56,475 nucleotides of DNA from Chara braunii (GCA_003427395.1 BFEA01000652.1:402620-459094); one strand, 5' to 3'. Positions 11,107 to 23,365 are shown, numbered from the stretch's first letter. Notes: generated from the sequence alone by a model not told the origin. Made by a program: numbers and translations.

Positions 11107-12077
11107 TTCGGGGATCAGTGGTGTTGCTTAAACCACCAGTACATCCAGCTATCGGCCGCAGGCCCTTTCCGGAGGCCGCCCGCCACCGATCGAAAATTCT
11201 GTAGCCAACGAGTTTTCTTTTCAGCAAGGCTGGGGCCGTGTACTGGCGGTTCAAGCCACACAGTTCCTTTCTACGCTTGAAAAACAAACACGCAGTGGCT
11301 AACACGTGCAACTTTTAAGGTCGCTGCTGATAAATTTCATGGGCAGCCCGTGTTCCATTTCCGGCCTCCGAGAGTCATGGTGAGGGGCCCGTGGAAAGGT
11401 ACTGCTGTTTCAAATCTGGTCGATCACACGGTTATACAATACAAATAAATAAAAATGAACATTCCCTGAACGGCTGGTGGTCAAGTCAATAGTAAATACA
11501 CGGCCCATGTGGTGAAATGGTACGCACCATGTTAACAAAAACAGCTACGTCCAGATACATTTGGGAGAGTGGACGTTACACCGCCTGGCATTCAATGCTC
11601 CCGGTGTCCAACGGGGAGTCTGACCACAGGGTGCCAACGATCTGTTTCGTTTTTTTTTTTCTCTCCTTTTCCTTTGTCTTTCCCCTGGTTGATTTCAGTG
11701 TCCGTGCATTTCCACATAGCACACCACCAGGACATCATGCAGTCCTTTTGCCCCGTTTCCATGGGGCCACCAGCTCCCTCCCCCATTGCCATGCCAAGCC
11801 TTTGCCGGAGCGCGGGATACGCGTAGCGTTAACGCTAAGGGCCCACGGCCGATGTATTGGCCAAGTACTGGTCGTTTAAGGGTAAGCAGCGCGTATGTAC
11901 AGAAGTGCCCAGGTACATACGGGCGCTAAAAGTCCCGTTTGGGGTCCGAACCCAAAGGCTTTCAGCCCCGCCAAACATTATTTATGGGCCTACAAATAAG
12001 TTCCTTTTTCTGAATTTTTCTTCGTGAGCTCTTTATGATGTGAGGTACATGCCTAAAAATTGTGAATTCATTTTGGT

Positions 12078-12566
12078 AAGCCAAACAAAAATTATAAATC
12101 GCCAAAGATGGAGGTGTCAAACCGTTCGCCCACTCACTGTTTTGTTTTGTTTTTTCATTTTTTACTCTTTGTTTTCAGTTTATTGCGGGGCCTACACAAT
12201 TTTATTATTTTTGAAACTTTAAATCGCCAAAGATGGTGGTGTCAAAACCGCTCTTTGTTTTCAGTTTATTGCGGGGCCAAACAAAAATTATTAATCGCCA
12301 AAGATTTTCGTATTATGTGAAGTAGACATCAGTAAATTTTCAGGGCATTTGGTTGTGCCCCAAAAAAATGAAAAATCACCAAAGATGGCGGTGTCAAAAC
12401 AGCTCTTTGTTTTCAGTTTATTCCGGGGCCTACACAATTTTATTATTTTTCGAAACTTTTTAATGATTTTCGTATTATGTGAAGTAGACATCTGTAAATT
12501 TTCAGGGCATTTCGTTGTGCCCCAAAAAAATGAAAAATCACCAAAGATGGCAGTGTCAAAACCGTG
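12078..12566 (+). repeat. Interspersed ~190 bp repeat cluster
   Basis: The word AATCRCCAAAGATGGNGGTG followed by TCAAAAC recurs at about 12097, 12222, 12376 and 12537. Two longer units (about 12306-12400 and 12470-12565) share TTTTCGTATTATGTGAAGTA, CAGGGCATTT and GTTGTGCCCCAAAAAAATG. TTTTCAGTTTATT.CGGGGCC recurs at about 12174, 12259 and 12411. Looks like partial tandem copies of one noncoding element. Confidence 0.75.
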
Positions 12567-12885
12567 CTCGCTCACTCACTAATTTTTAATTCTCTTTGCA
12601 TTTTTTCTTATTTTCATTATTAGTTTTTTCTGTATTTCATTTTTATTTCGAATTTGGTAAGGAATTTGGATGTAATGCTCAGGCAAATGTTGTCCATTTT
12701 ATTTTTCTTCATAACAAGTTCTTCAGAGTTTTTCTAGTTGTTTTTTTTTTTTTTTGGGTCTGCATTCGGCCCCAACGGCCGAACGCATCCCCAAGGGGTC
12801 CCATTCGTTAGGGCGTTCGGCTCGTCCCGAACGCCAGTTACCTTGTTTATATATATATATATCGTCAAATAGAACTGCCCGGTAA

Positions 12886-13102
12886 ACCGTAGGCAGAGAG
12901 AGAGAAGAGGACAACAAACGAGGGGCTGTGACAAACTGTTTCGTCGGAGTTTCACCGATATATATATATCGTCACAAATATATACATGTAGTCAAACCGA
13001 ACTGCCGGGCAATCAGTTATGGGACTCGGTGAAACTCCAACAAACCAGTTTGCCATAGCCCCTCGTTTGTTGTCCTCTTCTCCCTTCCTCTCTGCCTGCG
13101 GC
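12886..13102. mobile_element. Foldback element, ~73 bp arms
   Basis: The arm 12886-12958 (ACAACAAACGAGGGGCT, GGAGTTTCACCGA) reappears inverted at 13025-13102 (TCGGTGAAACTCC, AGCCCCTCGTTTGTTGT). The spacer contains TA-rich sequence and a direct copy of the AGAACTGCCCGGTAA word found just before the left arm. MITE-like; no coding capacity. Confidence 0.75.
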
Positions 13103-13312
13103 TTCGCTTTTCGTCACAGGTACCTTGAGGGCAGGCGGTTGGTGCCCACCTGAGGCTTAACCGCAATCGGACTCAAGGCAAATTATGACATGGTGTAATC
13201 AGTTAGGGCACCCTGCAGACTGTAGAGGGTTCAGCGTCCTAACGAATAGGTCAAACGCCAATGAAACAGTCTGTCCCAGCCAGACCAGAGCCGGAAACAG
13301 GTAAACGCGACT

Positions 13313-13422
13313 GCTACCGTCTTCCCCAAACACAACGCACGCCCATTTTGGCTGTATAGGGCCAGAAAAATGACTCGTATGCATACATTATCAGGGTGCG
13401 TAATGTTCGGGGAAGACGGTAG
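13313..13422. mobile_element. MITE, CTACCGTCTTCCCC family, copy 1
   Basis: Terminal inverted repeats GCTACCGTCTTCCCCAAACA and its complement (GTTCGGGGAAGACGGTAGC) enclose about 60 bp, which makes a nearly full-length hairpin. Best preserved of four copies within 1 kb. Confidence 0.8.
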
Positions 13423-13721
13423 CGCTGCCACTCAGCCTTGGACTGGGCAAACCACTTGACCACATTCGCTGCATTGGAAACGGAGAAATGCAAAGAGCCC
13501 AACGAGTGGAGTTATATGGGTGATCGAATGCCCTATACACCTACGTAGCGGGGTCGTTGACAACCCCTCTGGTTTCTACCAGCGGGGTCGTTGGCTAAAT
13601 CTGCTTGCTACCGCATTCACCACCCGAATACCCGAATAGAACGCCGGGGCCCATGTCGAGAATTACATACAGTTTATACCCAGTACGCTTTAGGTGGCGA
13701 GGTTGAGATCTGAAAATCTCA

Positions 13722-13836
13722 CTGCCGTCTTCTCCCAAACAAAACGCACCCTCATTTTGACAGTATCGGGCCTGAAACATATCTTGTATACGTTCGTTCA
13801 TTTTCAAGGTGCGTTATGTTCGGAGGATGACGGTAG
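13722..13836. mobile_element. MITE, CTACCGTCTTCCCC family, copy 2
   Basis: Ends CTGCCGTCTTCTCCCAAAC and TGTTCGGAGGATGACGGTAG; the inner AACGCAC..TCATTTTGACAGTATCGGG part matches copies 1 and 3. Confidence 0.78.
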
Positions 13837-13883
13837 CGAGAAACATGGGGCTCCGGTCACTACAGACGCAGTAACTCAGTGCC

Positions 13884-13999
13884 ACTACCGTCTTCCCCCG
13901 AGCACAACGCACCCCCACATTTTGACTGCATCGGACCGGAAAGACTACTATACGTTCATTTTCAGCGTGTGCTTTATTATGTTCGGGTGAAGACGGTGA
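13884..13999. mobile_element. MITE, CTACCGTCTTCCCC family, copy 3
   Basis: Ends ACTACCGTCTTCCCCCGAGC and GTTCGGGTGAAGACGGTGA; the interior ATTTTGACTGCATCGGACCG matches copy 2. Confidence 0.78.
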
Positions 14000-14190
14000 A
14001 GTCTAATATCATACACCAATTATGACCGAGCGTTCTATTCGGGCGGGCGATCAAGACAGTAGCGAGCGGTTGACACCGCTGCCTGGCTGGCGGGCAGGCG
14101 GGCGCACGGGGCGGATATTAGCGCCGCGAGCAGGCAGGCACACGTGGCGGATATTAGCGCCGCTTTCAACCGCCCATCTAAAACATTCGA

Positions 14191-14303
14191 CTACCTTCTT
14201 CCCCCCAATAGAACGCAATGCGATTCTGCCCCTGGATTCGGCGCAACCCTCAGTCCAGATACATAAATGATGACCGTACGTTCTATTCGGGGGAAGACGG
14301 TAA
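14191..14303. mobile_element. MITE, CTACCGTCTTCCCC family, copy 4
   Basis: Ends CTACCTTCTTCCCCCCAATA and TTCTATTCGGGGGAAGACGG. The interior differs from copies 1-3 (CAGTCCAGATACATAAATG), and a related piece lies at about 14640-14705, so this is a subfamily. Confidence 0.72.
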
Positions 14304-14321
14304 CATTATCGACCGACGACC

Positions 14322-14408
14322 ATCATCAATTGACTGGTGGAGAATAAATCATCATCAATTGAGTGGTGGAGAATAAATCATCATCAATTGAGTGGTGGAG
14401 AATAAATC
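14322..14408 (+). repeat. 29 bp tandem repeat, three units
   Basis: ATCATCAATTGASTGGTGGA plus GAATAAATC, starting at 14322, 14351 and 14380. Units 2 and 3 are identical; unit 1 has C in place of G at one position. Confidence 0.92.
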
Positions 14409-16422
14409 GCCCTATTGGCACTCTCTCCCCACCAAACGGCATTGGTCATTATAGCTATTTCACGTTCAGGTCACACCCAGCTTCAATGCAGCGGGTGGAC
14501 AAGATTCCACCCACAGTCGAGCTCGTCAGCGAGTTGCAAGACATTTAAAAGAAAAAAATGATGTTTTTTAACTTTTTTTGGTTTTTATATGGTGACCTTC
14601 GCAATACGGGCTGGCTGGAAGAGTCTACTGACTTGGTCCCCCGAATAGACCGGACGGTGATTATGCCCCCCTTGTATTAAGGCAACTATCAGTCCAGATA
14701 CAGAAATACAGACCCGAGTTCAAACTCCACTGGAAACAGACGAGTACAACACTACAATTCTGAAAATTGTCCCACAATTTAAAAAAAAAATAAAGTTCTC
14801 TATCGTTCCAAAACGTTAACGAACGTCCCGACGGGACGTCTGGTTCCTTTCTACCGACAACTCATACGGAGGCGTCGCTCCACTACTCACAACATGCACA
14901 AAAAACAACATTGAAAAGTCAAAAAGGGAGCCGCTCTACTACTCACAGCATGCACAAAAACAACATACGGCGGTGTATTTTCCTATATTCTAGCGGACGA
15001 TTCATTCTCGTTTTGCACAGTTGGCCAGTCGTGGAGGAAATGCCAGGTCCAGAGTACTTTCTGAATCTAGAGAAATCTCCGAACAACTTAAAAAACGCAA
15101 TTGAATGCCAATTCACTCCACGAACGTCCTCACACACAGGATTTCACATACTTCACCACCCTTCCCCCCATAGCCTACCAACGGGGCTAGCTCAGTTGGT
15201 CCGCCCATATACAGCTGAAATGCAGACAAGTTCACACCACATCACAATGACATCAGATGAGCAGAGAATTAGACAAGTCTTAAGCCACCCATGTACTCCC
15301 TAAAGTCGTGCACGTTAACGCGCCAGGATTTTAGGAAATGTACTTGCCACTACAGGAGCGCCCAAATCCATCCAACTAGAAACGTTTCCACTTTTTTTGT
15401 TGCCGCAGCCAACATAGCTGCGGCACGTAATGGTGGTTTAATTACCTGAACACGGTCAGCTCAATGACGATATCCCGAGGCAATCGTCCTTTCCGCCAAA
15501 AACAAAAACAAACACAAAAAAAAAAAAAAAAAAAAACGTAGCCTGATACCTTCCCGGCCTACCGTTACTCCCCAACATATCTCAAGTATGGTCTTCGAAT
15601 TATATCAGACTCCTCGACGTGCCACACATCCCCATTCAAGTCTGACCAGAGACATACAACGAACAGCACCACGACGAGAGACTGCGTCATACGACGCGGG
15701 TTCGATTCCCAGGACAAAAGGGCAGCCGCAGAGCACATCAGGATGCAGTCAGGGGCAAATACGGAAAACGATTCAACCTCCTAAATCGTCGAATGCAGAG
15801 ACAAAGACCTCGTTATTTTATCAGATTCAGAGATATTGGAAAAAATAATAACGCCAGACGGAAGATAAATAGCCTGTGTGAAAGGAGGACACGTTTCTCA
15901 AAAGGAGTAAACAATTCAAATTCCCATTCCCATCACAAACATAACGACGACCCACCACGACGAACGTATGCACTCCCCGTTGTCGTCCACATACATCCAT
16001 AAGGCGGAGGCATGCTCTTCCGGGGAAGAAAATAAACTTCAGCAACAAGAAACGTATTCATTTTACAAATTTTTCGAATTTAAAAAAGAACAGAACTCGC
16101 CCGCTCAACATCAACCACCAGCAGAGGGGATGACATCTCACACGTTCCCGAAACTGTCCCTCGGCGCCACAACATTGACAAGCATTCCTTACAAACACCT
16201 CAACGTCTTACATTGAAACAATAACGATGAATCAAAAATACAAACATGAAGCCCTATGATTTAGTATTACTCTCAAACAGCCCATCGTTTCAGCCGTCTA
16301 AACACTTGCGCAAAGGTTCGATATACTGCACCAAAGGGGAATTGCCTCTCCCTCTCTCTCTCTCTCACACACACAAACGCACACACACACAGACAGAGAC
16401 ACGCACTCTCTCTCTATCTCTT

Positions 16423-16459
<37 letters not shown>

Positions 16460-17614
16460 GAGACACATGCAAAAAACATGAGTCTTATACAGTAATATAA
16501 GAATAATCCGCGCCTTCGAAAGCCCTCTCCAAACGGTTACAAGTACTCTCGCTCTGTGTCAAAGAGTAATCAGCGCCGTCGAAAGTTCTCTGGTCGCTTA
16601 AAACAACACAAACAATCATACGTACCAGCAGACATACTACCATCGAAAAGCGGTTAGCAAGGCGATAGCTTCTCAGAGGTCAACACTGCCCCTATTGATC
16701 CGTCCCAACCGCACGTGATTCGTACAAGGACAAGGGAAAGCCGAACCTCGTTCGTAAGAGCACACGTAAGAAACGTTGCCCTCTAAGGTAGCCTCCGAGA
16801 CATACGGCCCAGATGTGAGTATCATCGAATACGCGGTGCCCACACTGGCACTTCTTAAGCCAATCAAAGAGATATCGAACGGCCACACAGAAAATCAACA
16901 GCAACTAAGACCACCAGGTTTCGCGCGAACAAATCAGAGCAACGATATGATACGTCCCAGACATGAGCTTCGACCTTCGCAAACCGGGAAGAAGGAAAGG
17001 GAGCAGGAAAGGGAGAGGGAATTCAACAGAGAAACGGTTGACATGATAACGAACCAATCAACAATTTCAGATTTCCAAAACGCTAACAACGCTATTCGTT
17101 CGTAGACCGCTTATTAGTGGATGATTACAAAAACTGCTGCTGAAAAGACAAAAAACCAAACCTGCAAAAAAAATAAAAAAAAAAACAAAAAAAAACAAAC
17201 CAGCAATACGTAATTTCGTGTTTGTTTTCGGGTTCGACCGACAAACAACAACCTGACGCAACGACGGATACAACACATCCGCGTGCGATCAAACAAAATA
17301 CGAAGAGAGACACGAAGACGTAACGACGAGCGACACAACAACCTGACGCAACGACAGAAACGAACTTGCACAGAAACATTTAGCTTTTAACCACCTCACC
17401 AGCCACGTCGGAGAAAATACCGCCAATGGACATCGGACGAAACAAGTCAAAAGCATTTTTACCGGAAACCCATCCCTGAGTGAGTGTGGTAGCTGCTCCC
17501 TTATATACGACAGTTGATGAGTAACGGAGCAACAACCACCGTTGATGCTATAGCAATCCCACGCGCACCCTCCCATCCTCTCACCCCTCCTCTCTGCACC
17601 TTCCATCCTCATCT

Positions 17615-17750
17615 CCACTCTCCGGCAATTCCTCTTGATCATGACAGAAAACAGCCAACTCAAGGGAGGTCAAATCAACGGACCACTCTCCGGCGATTTC
17701 TCTTCATCACGACACAAAACAGCCAACTCAAGGAAAGACAAATCAACCGA
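17615..17750 (+). repeat. 68 bp tandem duplication
   Basis: CCACTCTCCGGCAATTCCTC and CCACTCTCCGGCGATTTCTC start two adjacent units 68 bp apart, each continuing to AAAACAGCCAACTCAAGG and CAAATCAAC. Confidence 0.88.
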
Positions 17751-17827
17751 ATAGGTAATAATTCCAACAATACGACCAAGTCAGTACATGCAGAGATAGA
17801 TTTCGTCCAACTCGCCCAAACACTACG

Positions 17828-17880
<53 letters not shown>

Positions 17881-19376
17881 CTCTGTGACAGACACGTGGA
17901 AAAAGTGCGAGGATTTAAGAGTGTTCAAAGTCGAGATATTCATTTGTAGAGAAATTGAAAAATTTTGAAATTGCGAGTAACATATTTCAGGGGAAAGCTC
18001 TCCCTATTCGCGAAGCGTGCCATTTTCAGCGTCCATGCTGAGAGGTGGAACAAGAGTGACGTCACAAGACTCCAAAGCACAATGGCAATTTTGGAGAAAA
18101 AAATCGGGAACTTGCAAAAGTCCACGTCACAAATGGACGTTTTCATACACCTCGGATATGGAAGAGAGCCTATTCAAACTGACGTTCAAACAACGCCGGT
18201 ACTGACGATATAGCAGAGGCTGAAATGATCGCTCGCTGATTTGAACGACAAGTTGCAAGAGACTGGAAAACAGGAAACGTTTCCCAAATGCGCGCGCGAA
18301 GGAGAACGAAACGTTCGCGGATATCCCGCGCCATTAATGCTCGACGAAGAGCAGACCCGCCGGCAGACGCACAGAGAGACGGATAAAGAAATGTCGCTCT
18401 CGCCGTGAATAGCCGAGGGATAGACGACTTCATCCTTATTCCTTTCAAAAGAATAAAAAAGAAACTATAACAAACTGTGACCCAGAAGATAACCAACTTT
18501 CCTCCAGTTTCTGGGGAAACCCCGAACCTGGACGGCATTCACGGCGCCATTCACGCCGACCGAGCTGTGGCTTTAACACTCGCCACCCTCCCCTCCCCTC
18601 CCCCCCAAAAAGCATAACAAGGAGAGAAAAGACCAGAACGTCGACGATAAAACGAGTCCCGCTCAAACTCCCTCCTCTCTGTGTCTCTCTCTTTCTCTCA
18701 GCAAGTTCTCATCGCGAGGCGCAGGGTCTCTTATTAGCAGGGCAGGAGCTGCTATAAGTGAGGAGCTCAAAGCCGTCGTCGAACTCAACTGACCCCGCCA
18801 TTATTCGAATTCTCCCACTTGGCAGTCCGGCAGCAATAGCAGGCAGCAGCAGCAAAAGCAGACAAAGAGGCAGAGGCAGCAGCAAAAGCATTAGACAAAG
18901 AGGCGCAAAGAAGCGGAGAAAGCAGCGGAGAAGGCAACAAACACTAAAAATGCTGACGTCAAGAAACACCTACTAATCCAAAGCACGTCGATGAGCGAGA
19001 AAGCAGGCGAGAGTGCTTACGAAACGGAAATAATCCCCCTCCGGTCGTCGTCCTCCACCGGATACGAACGAGATGATACCCACGGTAACGGTAGTACGAC
19101 TCGAGCGCCATAAAAGAAACTGTCAAAAAGAAATGAAACATTGCTGACCAAACCTTCCTCTAATTAACCAGCAGCAGCAGGAGGACCAGTGAAGAGCTTC
19201 GAAAGCTGAGTCGAAAAACCGCCGAAGTTAGGTCAAAAATTTCTCAACGAGTAAGAGACCTAGCACTCTAGACGAGGACTAGTAAAGGAGCGGGACGGTC
19301 CTCAACCATACCAGGACGGCCAAAGAGGCATACATAACTTGTCTGTCTGCTGGGCCTCTCACGACATGACAGCAGC

Positions 19377-19537
19377 AGAGCAGGCAGCAGCGCTGTTGAA
19401 CCGACGGCACGGGACAAATGGGAACAGAGACCTGGAGCGCCACCACCACTATTTATCAGGAAGCTCGGAACAAGGAACGAAAGGTTGATATGCAGCAATT
19501 ACCGATGGCAGCAGGCAGCAGCGCTGTTGAACCGACT
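19377..19537 (+). repeat. Direct repeat near UGD 3' flank
   Basis: CAGGCAGCAGCGCTGTTGAA followed by CCGAC occurs at about 19381 and 19510 in the same orientation, with about 129 bp between copies. It lies in the downstream flank of the minus-strand dehydrogenase gene. Confidence 0.8.
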
Positions 19538-19617
19538 GATACGGCAATTGAGAGAGCTGGGCCAGTAATAATATAACAATAGAAACAAATCCCTAAATAT
19601 ACTCAAACCTGATTCCA

Positions 19618-21072
19618 TCAAATATTGATCTGCAGGTCTTTGACCCACGGGTCGAGAGGCTTACCAATGGAATAGACGATGAAGCCCATCTTCCGCATGT
19701 CGGCGACCTTAACGATATTACGTCCGTCGAAGAGGAAAGCAGGTTTCTGCATATTGTCATAAATTCGCTGGTAGTCCAAATTCCTGAACATTTCCCACTC
19801 GGTTAAGATACAGATACCATGCGCGCCCTTACACGCCTCGTACACATCAGTGGCATACTCGATCTTCGACGTGACCGATCCACCATGCGAATGAAGCTGA
19901 TGAGGATGATCCCACTCAAACTTGTTCATGGACAAGTCTCGACGAATTTGCTCTTCCGGCACCTGAGGGTCGAAAATGGTCAGAACCGCTCGATCGCCAA
20001 GCAATCCGTGGCAGACGTCGATGGCAGGAGTTTCCCTCGTGTCGCCCGTATCCTTCTTGAATGCGAATCCCAAAATAGCAATCTTCTTACCCGCCACGGT
20101 GTTGAACATCGACGAAATCACTCTCTTCGCGAACCTCGACTTCTGGTAGTCGTTGATAGCAACCACTTGTTTCCAGTAATGGGCCACCTCACTCAATCCG
20201 TTGCACTCACAGATGTACACCAGATTGAGAATGTCCTTCTGGAAACACGACCCTCCGAATCCAACACTGCTCTGCAGAAATTTGGGGCCAATTCTCGTAT
20301 CCTTGCCAATTGCAAAAGCCACTTCGCTGACGTCGGCGCCGGTCGACTCGCAGAGAGCGGAGATGGCATTGACTGAGGAAATGCGCTGCGCGAGAATTGC
20401 GTTGGCGGCGAGCTTCGACAGCTCCGCCGACCACAGACCCGTGGTGATGATCTTGTCCTCCGGAACCCAGCGGGCGTATACGCTCTTCAAGGTGTTCACC
20501 GCTTTCTGACCCCCCTCCGTGTCCCTCCCACCTATCAACACTCTGTCAGGAAACGCCAAGTCCTGGATTGCTGTACCTTCCGCAAGGAACTCTGGATTGG
20601 ACAGAATCTGGAACTTGATGCCTTTGGCGTTATGCGACAGCACCTTCTCGATCGCTTCCGCAGTCTTCACGGGCACCGTAGATTTCTCCACGACGATTTT
20701 GTCGCTCTTCGACACCGTGGCAATCATACGCGCCGCGCTCTCCCAGTACGTCAAATCGGCAGCCTTACCTGCGCCGAGACCAGTGGTCTTGGTCGGCGTG
20801 TTGACGCTCACGAAAACCACATCGCAGTCAGCGACGAGACGCTCCACGTCCGTGCTGAAGAACAGGTTCCTCCCGCGGCATGCTTCCACGACCTCGCTCA
20901 GACCTGGTTCGTAAATTGGCAAATTATCACTGTTCCAGGCGGCGATCCTGGCCTTGCTGATGTCCACGACGTTCACCTCAACGTCCGGGCACTTCAGCGC
21001 GATCATAGCCATCGTCGGTCCGCCGACATAGCCGGCGCCAATACAGCAGATCTTCAAACTGGGAGGAGCCAT
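19618..21072 (-). CDS. UGD: UDP-glucose 6-dehydrogenase
   Basis: Cytosolic enzyme that oxidises UDP-glucose to UDP-glucuronate with two NAD+, the entry to UDP-sugars for pectin, xylan and other wall polymers. The 484-residue length fits plant UGDs (about 480). Visible residues: Rossmann GAGYVGG at 12-18; STVPVKTAE at 131-139; Glu161 and [10 protein letters not shown] (159-168); Lys220; Asn224; catalytic Cys276 in [10 protein letters not shown] with Asp280; a C-terminal [17 protein letters not shown] motif and the LDPWVKDL end. These residue numbers coincide with the human enzyme. Start chosen at the ATG at 21070-21072 (GCCATGG context); the frame is open another 35 codons upstream but has no ATG there. 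Single uninterrupted exon, as in most plant UGD coding regions. No damage seen; the only convincing intact host gene in the window. Confidence 0.97.
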   Translation of the reverse strand: MAPPSLKICCIGAGYVGGPTMAMIALKCPDVEVNVVDISKARIAAWNSDNLPIYEPGLSEVVEACRGRNLFFSTDVERLVADCDVVFVSVNTPTKTTGLGAGKAADLTYWESAARMIATVSKSDKIVVEKSTVPVKTAEAIEKVLSHNAKGIKFQILSNPEFLAEGTAIQDLAFPDRVLIGGRDTEGGQKAVNTLKSVYARWVPEDKIITTGLWSAELSKLAANAILAQRISSVNAISALCESTGADVSEVAFAIGKDTRIGPKFLQSSVGFGGSCFQKDILNLVYICECNGLSEVAHYWKQVVAINDYQKSRFAKRVISSMFNTVAGKKIAILGFAFKKDTGDTRETPAIDVCHGLLGDRAVLTIFDPQVPEEQIRRDLSMNKFEWDHPHQLHSHGGSVTSKIEYATDVYEACKGAHGICILTEWEMFRNLDYQRIYDNMQKPAFLFDGRNIVKVADMRKMGFIVYSIGKPLDPWVKDLQINI

Positions 21073-21420
21073 GGCATGCACTGGCAAGCGACCGCCGACA
21101 GACGAACGTGAGCGACAGGCCAGCCAGCACGGCAACAGCACAGACAAGCCCCTCAACGGAGCTGCCTTCAACGACACCCTCAGAGACCGCGAGCGGAAGA
21201 GAGAGGAGTTTGATACAGCCCGACAACAAGACGGGAAGCAAAATAAACTCCCGCAAACTCCTGCGATCTCTCTGATAGCTCACACTCTTTTGGCCCGACC
21301 TCCAAGTGCGTGACTTGCCTCTCGGATCATCAAAAAACATACGCGGGTACACCTCCCAGAGAGTACCGGGCCTCTCACATCATCAAATCAAAAACATATT
21401 ATGTGGGTACACGTACACGC
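21073..21420 (-). promoter_or_regulatory. UGD 5' flank with duplicated motif
   Basis: Upstream side of the dehydrogenase. A direct duplication (CCTCTCGGATCATCAAAAAA..CGGGTACAC at 21318-21352 and CCTCTCACATCATCAAA..GTGGGTACAC at 21371-21412) lies about 250-340 bp before the ATG. No clear TATA box or transcription start can be fixed, and a 5' UTR intron, common in plant UGD genes, cannot be excluded. Confidence 0.4.
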
Positions 21421-22311
21421 GGGCGACGGCGCATGACTAAACGTTACGTTACCACACCACGCGACCGGCCCACCGCGAGTCGCTGCGCTGCGCGCCTCGC
21501 CGCCCACGCCGCGCGACAGGAAAACCCTAAGAAATGGGAGTAGCAAAAAAAAAATAATAATAATAATAAATAAATAAAAAATGGGCGGTCTTCGGCAGCG
21601 GAGGTCGCGACCGGCCCTGCGAAACAAGACTCCGCCGCGCATTCCCCGACCCTTCCGCCGTGCCTTCACCATACGCTTTGCGAACAGTTTCCGAACCGCC
21701 GTTATGGTCCGAGCGGCGGGGTCGGCGGGGAGCGCGGGTGCGGCGGCAACTGAAGGCGAGAGCCGCCCCAAATCTGCTAGGGTTCGATGGCACGCCCAGG
21801 TAGGTGGGATATACAGAGCCAGGGTTCGAACCTGATTCGAACCTGCTACGAAATACAAACCAACGTCAGTACCCCTCGAGTGGACATCAAACGTGGTGGA
21901 GATGATTTGACGCGTTTGACGCGTGGAACAAATTTGAGGAGCCCCAAAACTTCTGCGGTCGGCGTGGTGATGAGAGCCTCCATGGAGTGGCACTCCTAGC
22001 CTTCGGAGGGGGTGGCCGTTTTGTCACGGACACCTCCGTCTTCGGGGCAGGCCCCACTCTCGGGGGAAGTAAATGGGAGGCACAGCGACTGGCAAAATGC
22101 TCGGTCTTTGCATCAGCCGGCTCCCCCTGTCGGCAGCCCCACCCTTTCTTTTTTTCTTTCTTTTTTTTTTTAACCACCAGTACCTCGCCCAGCTATCAAG
22201 TCCAAGGCTTGGACTACCTGTAGCCCGATCATTCCTGAGCCTCGGACTTCATTGCCGAGCCTCTGACAACCAGTACTACATCACGGAAAAAGAAAAAGAA
22301 AAACCAGGACT
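21421..22311. other. GC-rich stretch before assembly gap
   Basis: No gene recognised. It includes a GC-rich block (21421-21535) that may be part of the UGD promoter region, an (AAT)n tract at about 21549-21580, and pyrimidine runs near 22143-22175. Open frames on both strands lack family motifs. Confidence 0.4.
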
Positions 22312-23274
22312 NNNNNNNNNNNNNNNNNNNNNNNNNNNNNNNNNNNNNNNNNNNNNNNNNNNNNNNNNNNNNNNNNNNNNNNNNNNNNNNNNNNNNNNNN
22401 NNNNNNNNNNNNNNNNNNNNNNNNNNNNNNNNNNNNNNNNNNNNNNNNNNNNNNNNNNNNNNNNNNNNNNNNNNNNNNNNNNNNNNNNNNNNNNNNNNNN
22501 NNNNNNNNNNNNNNNNNNNNNNNNNNNNNNNNNNNNNNNNNNNNNNNNNNNNNNNNNNNNNNNNNNNNNNNNNNNNNNNNNNNNNNNNNNNNNNNNNNNN
22601 NNNNNNNNNNNNNNNNNNNNNNNNNNNNNNNNNNNNNNNNNNNNNNNNNNNNNNNNNNNNNNNNNNNNNNNNNNNNNNNNNNNNNNNNNNNNNNNNNNNN
22701 NNNNNNNNNNNNNNNNNNNNNNNNNNNNNNNNNNNNNNNNNNNNNNNNNNNNNNNNNNNNNNNNNNNNNNNNNNNNNNNNNNNNNNNNNNNNNNNNNNNN
22801 NNNNNNNNNNNNNNNNNNNNNNNNNNNNNNNNNNNNNNNNNNNNNNNNNNNNNNNNNNNNNNNNNNNNNNNNNNNNNNNNNNNNNNNNNNNNNNNNNNNN
22901 NNNNNNNNNNNNNNNNNNNNNNNNNNNNNNNNNNNNNNNNNNNNNNNNNNNNNNNNNNNNNNNNNNNNNNNNNNNNNNNNNNNNNNNNNNNNNNNNNNNN
23001 NNNNNNNNNNNNNNNNNNNNNNNNNNNNNNNNNNNNNNNNNNNNNNNNNNNNNNNNNNNNNNNNNNNNNNNNNNNNNNNNNNNNNNNNNNNNNNNNNNNN
23101 NNNNNNNNNNNNNNNNNNNNNNNNNNNNNNNNNNNNNNNNNNNNNNNNNNNNNNNNNNNNNNNNNNNNNNNNNNNNNNNNNNNNNNNNNNNNNNNNNNNN
23201 NNNNNNNNNNNNNNNNNNNNNNNNNNNNNNNNNNNNNNNNNNNNNNNNNNNNNNNNNNNNNNNNNNNNNNNNNN
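22312..23274. other. Assembly gap, 963 N
   Basis: Unknown bases. The right side opens directly into (CT)n, so the gap is probably a microsatellite collapse. Any open frame crossing it is meaningless. Confidence 0.99.

Positions 23275-23358
<84 letters not shown>
23275..23358 (+). repeat. (CT)n microsatellite at gap edge
   Basis: 84 bp of perfect CT dinucleotides immediately after the gap. Confidence 0.97.

Positions 23359-23365
<7 letters not shown>

Larger units (their letters stand above)
8532..12039. other. Repeat-rich noncoding stretch
   Basis: No gene recognised on either strand; open frames here show no family motif. It contains a G-rich tract near 8725-8745, an ambiguous base at 8773, (GA)n, poly-C, (CT)n and (CA)n tracts at 9503-9810, a duplicated 41 bp word at 9439/9530, and short hairpins at 11063-11106 and about 11889-11925. 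Confidence 0.5.
14409..19617. other. Noncoding stretch before UGD 3' end
   Basis: No gene recognised. It contains poly-A (15517-15536), (CT)n/(CA)n at 16346-16460, (CT)n at 17829-17876, a fragment of the GTATCTTTCCATGTTCTAGC palindromic family at about 14970-15015, a B-box-like GGGTTCGATTCCC at 15700-15712, and the direct repeats listed separately. Confidence 0.5.

Noticed and set aside
15180-15200. tRNA A box (GGGGCTAGCTCAGTTGGT)
   Set aside because: No B box or tRNA fold within the next 80 bp; the nearest B-box-like word is about 500 bp away.
21073-21177. 35-residue N-terminal extension of UGD
   Set aside because: The upstream start is not ATG, and plant UGDs begin at the MAPPSLK-type position with a good start context.
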